A program made the translations under genes and the position numbers. Of a DNA stretch of 64,000 nt, positions 59,366-64,000 are shown in pieces. Within the stretch, counting starts at the first letter, position 1; every line of letters starts with the position of its first letter. The DNA comes from Alkalimarinus alittae (GTDB taxonomy: Bacteria; Pseudomonadota; Gammaproteobacteria; Pseudomonadales; Oleiphilaceae). The notes under the pieces were generated by a model. That model was not told the origin of the DNA. It did not search any database and was given only the letters and a program-made list of their open reading frames with translations. Location: positions 3,516,501-3,580,500 of the forward strand of contig NZ_CP100390.1 of NCBI RefSeq assembly GCF_026016465.1. The letters run 5' to 3'.

Positions 59366-59995
59366 CTAGAGTCTCATTTCAAGCTCTGCGTCAGAAAGAC
59401 TTGCCTTGAAAGACTCTCTTTCAAACAGCCTTTCCATATAAGCCTCAATCAACGCCTCTTGCTTTTCTGGGAGCTCAATGCCTAATAAAGGAAGTCTCCA
59501 TAATAACGGCGCTACACAGCAATCAACGATTGTAAATTCCTCACTCATGAAATAAGGCTTCTCGTTGAAAATAGGCGCTGTTGCAATAAGGCTTTCTCTA
59601 AACTCTTTACGAGCCTTATCGACTGCCGCTTCATCTTTACCTAGCAAAATCGTATCAACGAAGTCACACCAGTCTTTTTGAATGCGATGCATCATTAGTC
59701 GACTCTGGGCGCGAGCTACTGGATACACAGGCAATAAAGGAGGATGCGGGAAACGCTCATCCAAATACTCCATCATAATATTGGCCTCATAAAGCACCAA
59801 TTCACGATCGACAAGCGTTGGTAAAGCATTGTAAGGATTCAGATCTGCCAATTCTTCAGGCTTGTTATCAGGATCAACATCAATCACGTCGACAGCAACA
59901 CCTTTCTCTGCCAACACAATTCTAACCCGATGACTATAATGACTTTGACCATCTGAGAAAAAGGTCATCGAAGACCGTTTGGTCACAACACCCAT
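59366..59995 (-). CDS. sspA: Stringent starvation protein A
   Basis: SspA binds RNA polymerase and affects transcription under starvation and of virulence or phage genes. The 209-residue product is a glutathione-S-transferase fold: thioredoxin-like N-terminus ([49 protein letters not shown]) and helical C-terminal half with the [18 protein letters not shown] segment. The catalytic residues of GST are not expected in this family. It lies between petC and sspB, the standard neighbourhood. Confidence 0.96.
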   Translation of the reverse strand: MGVVTKRSSMTFFSDGQSHYSHRVRIVLAEKGVAVDVIDVDPDNKPEELADLNPYNALPTLVDRELVLYEANIMMEYLDERFPHPPLLPVYPVARAQSRLMMHRIQKDWCDFVDTILLGKDEAAVDKARKEFRESLIATAPIFNEKPYFMSEEFTIVDCCVAPLLWRLPLLGIELPEKQEALIEAYMERLFERESFKASLSDAELEMRL

Positions 59996-60028
59996 AGAGC
60001 TACCCCATAATATCGACGTTTCTATATC

Positions 60029-60034
60029 ATTATA
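60029..60034 (-). promoter_or_regulatory. Possible -10 element of sspA
   Basis: A perfect TATAAT on the minus strand lies about 35 bases before the sspA start and just after the petABC terminator. No good -35 is at the right distance. Confidence 0.4.
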
Positions 60035-60044
60035 AAAACGGATG

Positions 60045-60080
60045 AAAAAATCCAGCGAATGGAGTTACCCACGCGCTGGA
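60045..60080 (-). terminator. Terminator of petABC
   Basis: On the minus strand TCCAGCG and CGCTGGA (60080-60074 and 60057-60051) form a 7-bp GC-rich stem with a 16-base loop, then TTTTTT. It lies 34 bases past petC. Confidence 0.75.
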
Positions 60081-60113
60081 CACAAGAAAGTTAACGAATT
60101 ATACACCAATTAT

Positions 60114-60869
60114 CTAGTGAACGTCTTTCCAGTATTCTTTGTTCAAGAAATATGCAGGTATAAATAGGATTACTAAGAATAGAAGAACCCATTTACCCAA
60201 GCTTTCGCTTTCCATTCGAGAAGGCTCACCCATGTAGACCATAAAGTTAACTAGGTCATATATGGTTTCGTCATACTCTTCTTTGGTCATACTTCCTTCA
60301 GTGGCATAAGTTGAACAACCACTATCTGAAACAATACGGCCACTTAATGGATCTACCACTGGCTCCGCACCCGTTTCAGGCTTATGAGCACAAACTCCTT
60401 GCAACCCTGCTAGAACATGAGGCATACCCACATCCTTAAACACAGAATTATTCACGCCATAAGGGCGGGCAGGATCAGCATAGAAACCACGCATATAGCT
60501 ATAAAGCCAATCAGGTCCACGAAGACGCGCTTCCAATGTTAGATCTGGTGGTGGGTTACCAAACCAGTTTTTAGCCTGAGAAGGCTGCATTGCAATATTC
60601 ATTAGTTCGCCAATTTTAGCGTCACTGAATATTAAGTTCTCTTCGTAAGCTGCCAAAGGAATACCTAAATCGGTAGCAACACGCTCATATCGAGCATACT
60701 TCATGGAGTGACACCCCATGCAGTAGTTAGTAAATGTTGCAGCACCCTTTTGAAGTGATGCTTTATCCGAAAGATCTGGCTTCATGTGATCTAATGGAAC
60801 CCCCCCACCAGCAGCAAAAGCAAACGCAGGTAAGACTGCAAACACCATAGTTACAAGTATCTTTTTCAT
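60114..60869 (-). CDS. petC: Ubiquinol-cytochrome c reductase, cytochrome c1 subunit
   Basis: Cytochrome c1 takes electrons from the Rieske protein and passes them to a soluble cytochrome c. The 251-residue product has a signal peptide (MKKILVTMVFAVLPAFAFA), the heme attachment site CMGCH, PPDLTLEARLRGPDWLYSYMRGFY and a C-terminal membrane anchor (WVLLFLVILFIPAYFLNKEYW). Its ATG overlaps the stop of petB by one base. The bc1 complex implies aerobic or denitrifying respiration with cytochrome c. Confidence 0.97.
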   Translation of the reverse strand: MKKILVTMVFAVLPAFAFAAGGGVPLDHMKPDLSDKASLQKGAATFTNYCMGCHSMKYARYERVATDLGIPLAAYEENLIFSDAKIGELMNIAMQPSQAKNWFGNPPPDLTLEARLRGPDWLYSYMRGFYADPARPYGVNNSVFKDVGMPHVLAGLQGVCAHKPETGAEPVVDPLSGRIVSDSGCSTYATEGSMTKEEYDETIYDLVNFMVYMGEPSRMESESLGKWVLLFLVILFIPAYFLNKEYWKDVH

Positions 60870-62101
60870 TAGCCTGTCACCCTTTCTGGTACTGGTTTAG
60901 TTTTATCGATTCGGCTATACCAAGGCATCAAGATGAAAAATGCGAAATAGATAAACGTCAGTATTTGAGCCAAGGTTGTTTTTCCAGGCGTACTCGGCAC
61001 AGCACCTAAATAACCCAGAACAACAAAGCTGATAGCAAATGCAATAAGTGCAATTTTACTGATCCACCCTTTATATCGAATAGATTTAACCGGGCTACGA
61101 TCTAACCATGGCAATACAAACAAGATAGCAATTGCAGCACCCATTACAACAACACCCCAGAACTTAGCAGGTAAGCCTAAGATACCCACAGTAACAGCAC
61201 GTAGCATCGCGTAGTAGGGCGTAAAATACCATACAGGTGCAATATGCTCTGGAGTTTTCAAAGGATTCGCAGGTTCAAAGTTGGGTTTTTCAAGCGCATA
61301 ACCGCCCATCTCTGGGAAGAAAAACACAACGGTACAGAAAACAAACAAAAATACGACCACCGCCACAATGTCATGAACAGTGTAATAAGGATGGAAAGGA
61401 ATACCATCTTTAGGAATACCGTTTTCGTCTTTGTTTTTCTTTATTTCAATACCATCTGGATTGTTTGAGCCTACTTCGTGTAATGCTAATAAGTGCAAAA
61501 CAACTAAAGCGAGCAATACAATTGGTAGCGCCACAACATGAAGTGCGAAGAATCGGTTTAATGTAACACCTGAAATTAGGTAATCACCGCGTATCCACAA
61601 AGAAAGGTCTTCACCTACAACAGGAATAGCACCAAATAAATTGATGATAACCTGTGCCCCCCAATAAGACATTTGCCCCCAAGGAAGCAAGTAACCCATA
61701 AAGGCTTCAGCCATCAAGACTAGGTAGATTGTCATACCAAAAATCCACACTAGCTCACGCGGCTTACGATAAGACCCATACATCAAGCCACGGAACATAT
61801 GTAGATAAACAACAACGAAGAACGCTGACGCGCCCGTTGAGTGCAAGTAGCGAAGCAACCAACCGTATTCAACATCACGCATGATGTATTCAATTGACGC
61901 AAACGCACCTTCTGCAGATGGGTTATAACTCATCGTTAACCAAATACCGGTTAACAACTGGTTAACAAGCACCAACATTGATAGCGAACCGAAGAAATAC
62001 ATAATGTTAAAGTTCTTCGGAGCATAATACTTGCTCATGTGCTTTTCATAAGCGGTGACAACAGGTAACCGCTCGTCAATCCATTCAATCAACTTTTGCA
62101 T
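60869..62101 (-). CDS. petB: Ubiquinol-cytochrome c reductase, cytochrome b subunit
   Basis: Cytochrome b carries the two quinone sites and two b-type hemes of the bc1 complex. The 410-residue protein has eight or nine membrane helices; heme-ligand histidines are seen in RYLHSTGASAFFVVVYLHMFR and FALHVVALPIVLLALVVLHLLALH, and the PEW-equivalent quinol motif in HIAPVWYFTPYYAMLRA. Start and stop each overlap neighbouring genes by one base, so petA, petB and petC are translated together. Confidence 0.97.
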   Translation of the reverse strand: MQKLIEWIDERLPVVTAYEKHMSKYYAPKNFNIMYFFGSLSMLVLVNQLLTGIWLTMSYNPSAEGAFASIEYIMRDVEYGWLLRYLHSTGASAFFVVVYLHMFRGLMYGSYRKPRELVWIFGMTIYLVLMAEAFMGYLLPWGQMSYWGAQVIINLFGAIPVVGEDLSLWIRGDYLISGVTLNRFFALHVVALPIVLLALVVLHLLALHEVGSNNPDGIEIKKNKDENGIPKDGIPFHPYYTVHDIVAVVVFLFVFCTVVFFFPEMGGYALEKPNFEPANPLKTPEHIAPVWYFTPYYAMLRAVTVGILGLPAKFWGVVVMGAAIAILFVLPWLDRSPVKSIRYKGWISKIALIAFAISFVVLGYLGAVPSTPGKTTLAQILTFIYFAFFILMPWYSRIDKTKPVPERVTG

Positions 62102-62694
62102 TACGCGGTCTCCTCATCAACACCAATAATTAGATTATTGTCATCAATATATTTGTATGGAGGCACTTCTAGATTTAAAGGCGCCGGAACCCCTTTAAAT
62201 ACACGACCAGACAAATCAAACTTTGACCCATGACAAGGGCAGAAAAAGCCACCCAACCAATCAGCACCTAAATCGGCCGCTTCTACTTCTGGACGGTATT
62301 GAGGTGAACAACCTAGATGTGTACAAATCCCAACAAGCACTGCAAACTCAGGACGAGAGGCACGATAAATACCTGTAATATATTCAGGCTGCTGAGGCTC
62401 TAGAGAATCAGGATCCAAAACTTTATCGTTCATTTTCTCAATGTTGTCGATCATTTCTTGTGTTCGACGAACAATCCATACCGGTTTACCACGCCATTCC
62501 ACTGTCATTTGCTGGCCCGGCTCAATCTTACTTATATTGGCCGTAACCGGCGCACCTGCAGCTTTCGCTTTCGCACTTGGATTCCAAGACGCGACGAACG
62601 GTACTGCAGCTCCGACAGCCCCAACCCCACCTACTACGGAGGTCGCGCCGATTAAAAATCGACGTCGGCCGGCGTTAACTTCGCCATTACTCAT
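62101..62694 (-). CDS. petA: Ubiquinol-cytochrome c reductase, Rieske iron-sulfur subunit
   Basis: The Rieske protein shuttles electrons from quinol to cytochrome c1. The 197-residue product has an N-terminal twin-arginine-type anchor (GRRRFLIGATSVVGGVGAVGAAVPF) and the cluster ligands CTHLGCSPQ and CPCHGSKFD, then the FKGVPAPLNL motif. I chose the ATG at 62694, with GGAG 8 bases upstream; in-frame codons reach 62721. It opens the petABC operon, preceded by a good promoter and an inverted repeat. Confidence 0.96.
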   Translation of the reverse strand: MSNGEVNAGRRRFLIGATSVVGGVGAVGAAVPFVASWNPSAKAKAAGAPVTANISKIEPGQQMTVEWRGKPVWIVRRTQEMIDNIEKMNDKVLDPDSLEPQQPEYITGIYRASRPEFAVLVGICTHLGCSPQYRPEVEAADLGADWLGGFFCPCHGSKFDLSGRVFKGVPAPLNLEVPPYKYIDDNNLIIGVDEETA

Positions 62695-62784
62695 ACTGGC
62701 TTCTCCCATCAAGCAGCTCACAACCCTTTAAAGAGTCATTTTTTAGTTTAAAAACTTTAGGACCCAAAAATTTAAACGGCACAA

Positions 62785-62813
62785 ATAGTAAAGAAAATAA
62801 GCATTTTCTTCAA
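62785..62813 (-). promoter_or_regulatory. sigma-70 promoter of petABC
   Basis: On the minus strand TTGAAG (62813-62808), 17 bases, TACTAT (62790-62785), about 85 bases before petA. Confidence 0.55.
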
Positions 62814-62830
62814 GAAATTTGGCACTTTAA

Positions 62831-62857
62831 TCGTTGAGCGTTGCGCTAAATCAACGA
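62831..62857. repeat. Inverted repeat upstream of the petA promoter
   Basis: TCGTTGA (62831-62837) and TCAACGA (62851-62857) flank a second small palindrome (GCG-TTG-CGC). The centre is about 66 bases before the predicted start of transcription, where activators often bind. Which protein, if any, is unknown. Confidence 0.45.
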
Positions 62858-62883
62858 TATGCAGTTGACAGCACCCCATAAAC

Positions 62884-62920
62884 AAAAAAACGCCCGAAAG
62901 GATATCCCTTCGGGCGTTTT
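62884..62920 (-). terminator. Terminator of rplM-rpsI
   Basis: On the minus strand a long stem with core CGCCCGAA/TTCGGGCG, one mismatch further in and an ATAT loop is followed by T7. It lies 22 bases past rpsI. Confidence 0.92.
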
Positions 62921-62942
62921 AAGACTGCATCCGAAGCGTAAA

Positions 62943-63335
62943 TTAACGCTTGGAGAACTGTGGACGCTTACGCGCTTTGCGTAGACCCACTTTCTTACGC
63001 TCAACTTTACGTGCATCACGAGTAACATAACCCGCACCACGAAGAGCTGGACGCAATGTCTCATCATATTCCATCAACGCACGTGTAATACCGTGACGAA
63101 TCGCACCAGCTTGACCAGTGTTACCACCACCAACAACAGTAACTTTGATATCAAACTTATCAGCCATTCCAACCAACTCTAGAGGCTGACGAACAACCAT
63201 GCGAGCAGTCTCACGACCGAAAAACTCGTCCAAAGGACGGTCATTAACAACTATCTGACCACTGCCCGACTTGATAAATACACGAGCTGTAGATGTCTTA
63301 CGGCGACCTGTACCGTAGTTAAAATTAGTCGACAT
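62943..63335 (-). CDS. rpsI: 30S ribosomal protein S9
   Basis: S9 lies in the head of the small subunit; its C-terminal tail reaches the P-site tRNA. The 130-residue product has [21 protein letters not shown] at the start, the [20 protein letters not shown] block and the universal basic tail ending [17 protein letters not shown]. It lies 12 bases downstream of rplM in the usual two-gene operon. Confidence 0.99.
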   Translation of the reverse strand: MSTNFNYGTGRRKTSTARVFIKSGSGQIVVNDRPLDEFFGRETARMVVRQPLELVGMADKFDIKVTVVGGGNTGQAGAIRHGITRALMEYDETLRPALRGAGYVTRDARKVERKKVGLRKARKRPQFSKR

Positions 63336-63347
63336 AATCGGCTCCCG

Positions 63348-63776
63348 TTAGATATCCAGTTGTTGCGGCTGCTGAGCAGTATGAGGATGCTCTGTGCCAG
63401 CGTACACTTTCATTTTTTTGAACATTGCACGACCCAAAGGCCCTTTTGGCAACATTCCCTTAACAGATGTCTGAATAACTCGCTCAGGCGCTTTCTCAAT
63501 CAACTTTTCAAAAGAAATCGACTTAATACCACCCATGTAACCAGTGTGGCTGTAGTACATCTTATCTTTCTGTTTCTTGCCTGTTACGCGAACTTTCTCA
63601 CAATTGATTACAACTATGTAGTCACCAGTATCAACATGTGGAGTATACTCTGGCTTATGCTTGCCCCTAAGGCGTCGGGCAATTTCAGTCGATAAACGAC
63701 CAAGCGTTTTGCCAGCAGCATCAACTACGAACCAGTCACGTTTTACGGTTTCTGGCTTTGCACTTAATGTTTTCAT
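63348..63776 (-). CDS. rplM: 50S ribosomal protein L13
   Basis: L13 is an early assembly protein of the large subunit. The 142-residue product has the family signature parts [45 protein letters not shown], and [28 protein letters not shown]. It is the first gene of rplM-rpsI. A leader of about 145 bases lies between the probable -10 element and the ATG; in Escherichia coli L13 represses its own mRNA through the leader, which may apply here too but is not shown. Confidence 0.99.
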   Translation of the reverse strand: MKTLSAKPETVKRDWFVVDAAGKTLGRLSTEIARRLRGKHKPEYTPHVDTGDYIVVINCEKVRVTGKKQKDKMYYSHTGYMGGIKSISFEKLIEKAPERVIQTSVKGMLPKGPLGRAMFKKMKVYAGTEHPHTAQQPQQLDI

Positions 63777-63927
63777 TAAATCCCGCCTTTAAATATATAA
63801 AAGGTCTTCCAGCCACTCAAGTATTAAACTCAAGCCTAGGAATCAGTTCAAGATTGCTAAAAATGCTCGACCGGCAGGAAACGGGGCAGGTTCCATTCAG
63901 CAAAGCGTTAAAAAATTCAGGGCGCAA

Positions 63928-63933
63928 ATTATA
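63928..63933 (-). promoter_or_regulatory. -10 element of rplM-rpsI
   Basis: A perfect TATAAT on the minus strand, with a weak -35 (TGGCAC or GGCACT) at 17-18 bases. The leader after it contains a doubled CTTGAGT near 63820-63835, about 50 bases before rplM. Confidence 0.5.
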
Positions 63934-64000
63934 AAACAAATAAAAGATAAAGTGCCAGCTTTATTTGGCTCAAAATCAACTTATTTGCTTATAAGCTCAC

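Overview
The window is an ordinary chromosomal segment of a gammaproteobacterium with moderate-to-low GC. A marine lineage near Oceanospirillales/Alteromonadales is likely, because the flagellar stator is of the sodium-type PomA/PomB kind and the gene order (rsmI-lpoA-yraN-diaA, sspAB-petABC-rpsI-rplM, the complete dcw cluster, TauE-lgt-thyA) is the one seen around Pseudomonas, Marinobacter and relatives. The genus cannot be named from the sequence alone. I see no tRNA, prophage, insertion sequence, integron or CRISPR array; nearly everything is core metabolism, envelope growth and cell division.

Layout. 1-3237: leftward proA-nadD-rsfS-rlmH-mrdA (mrdA runs off the window). 3439-6988: rightward set of two tandem membrane proteins with degenerate GGDEF domains, the second overlapping a DedA-PAP2 fusion. 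6990-10332: LON-domain protein, thioesterase, potassium channel and HDOD regulator. 10667-16630: ilvD, folA and a large double-PAS chemoreceptor. 16745-22703: thyA, lgt, a TauE/SafE permease, an NRDE protein, a PilZ protein and the pomAB stator. 23027-26367: xseB-ispA-dxs (isoprenoid entry). 26397-31006: ribA, moaA, moaC, a Nudix-ThiE fusion and argJ. 31165-35925: secA, an M23 peptidase and dciA. 35956-54024: the unbroken division and cell wall cluster mraZ-rsmH-ftsL-ftsI-murEF-mraY-murD-ftsW-murGC-ddlB-ftsQAZ-lpxC, read leftward. 54351-58754: RNase P RNA, rsmI, lpoA, yraN, diaA. 58841-63776: sspB, sspA, petABC (cytochrome bc1) and rpsI-rplM.

How the genes work together. The dcw cluster makes lipid II and the divisome; mrdA and lpoA add peptidoglycan synthesis at other sites, lgt feeds lipoprotein maturation (LpoA is itself a lipoprotein), ispA-dxs supply isoprenoid for the undecaprenyl carrier, and the DedA-PAP2 fusion is a candidate for phospholipid or undecaprenyl-pyrophosphate recycling. 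folA and thyA close the thymidylate-folate loop. A c-di-GMP theme is visible in three places: the two GGDEF-like proteins, which have lost the catalytic motif but kept the RxxD inhibitory-site motif, and a PilZ protein next to the flagellar stator.

The best leads for follow-up are the tandem GGDEF-like pair and its link to DedA-PAP2, a five-copy 10-bp-spaced MraZ-type operator on the mraZ promoter, a G9 tract inside the LON-domain gene, a nested palindrome between ilvD and folA, and a ThiE-like domain lacking usual ThiE residues fused to a Nudix hydrolase. I did not find a convincing entirely new system.
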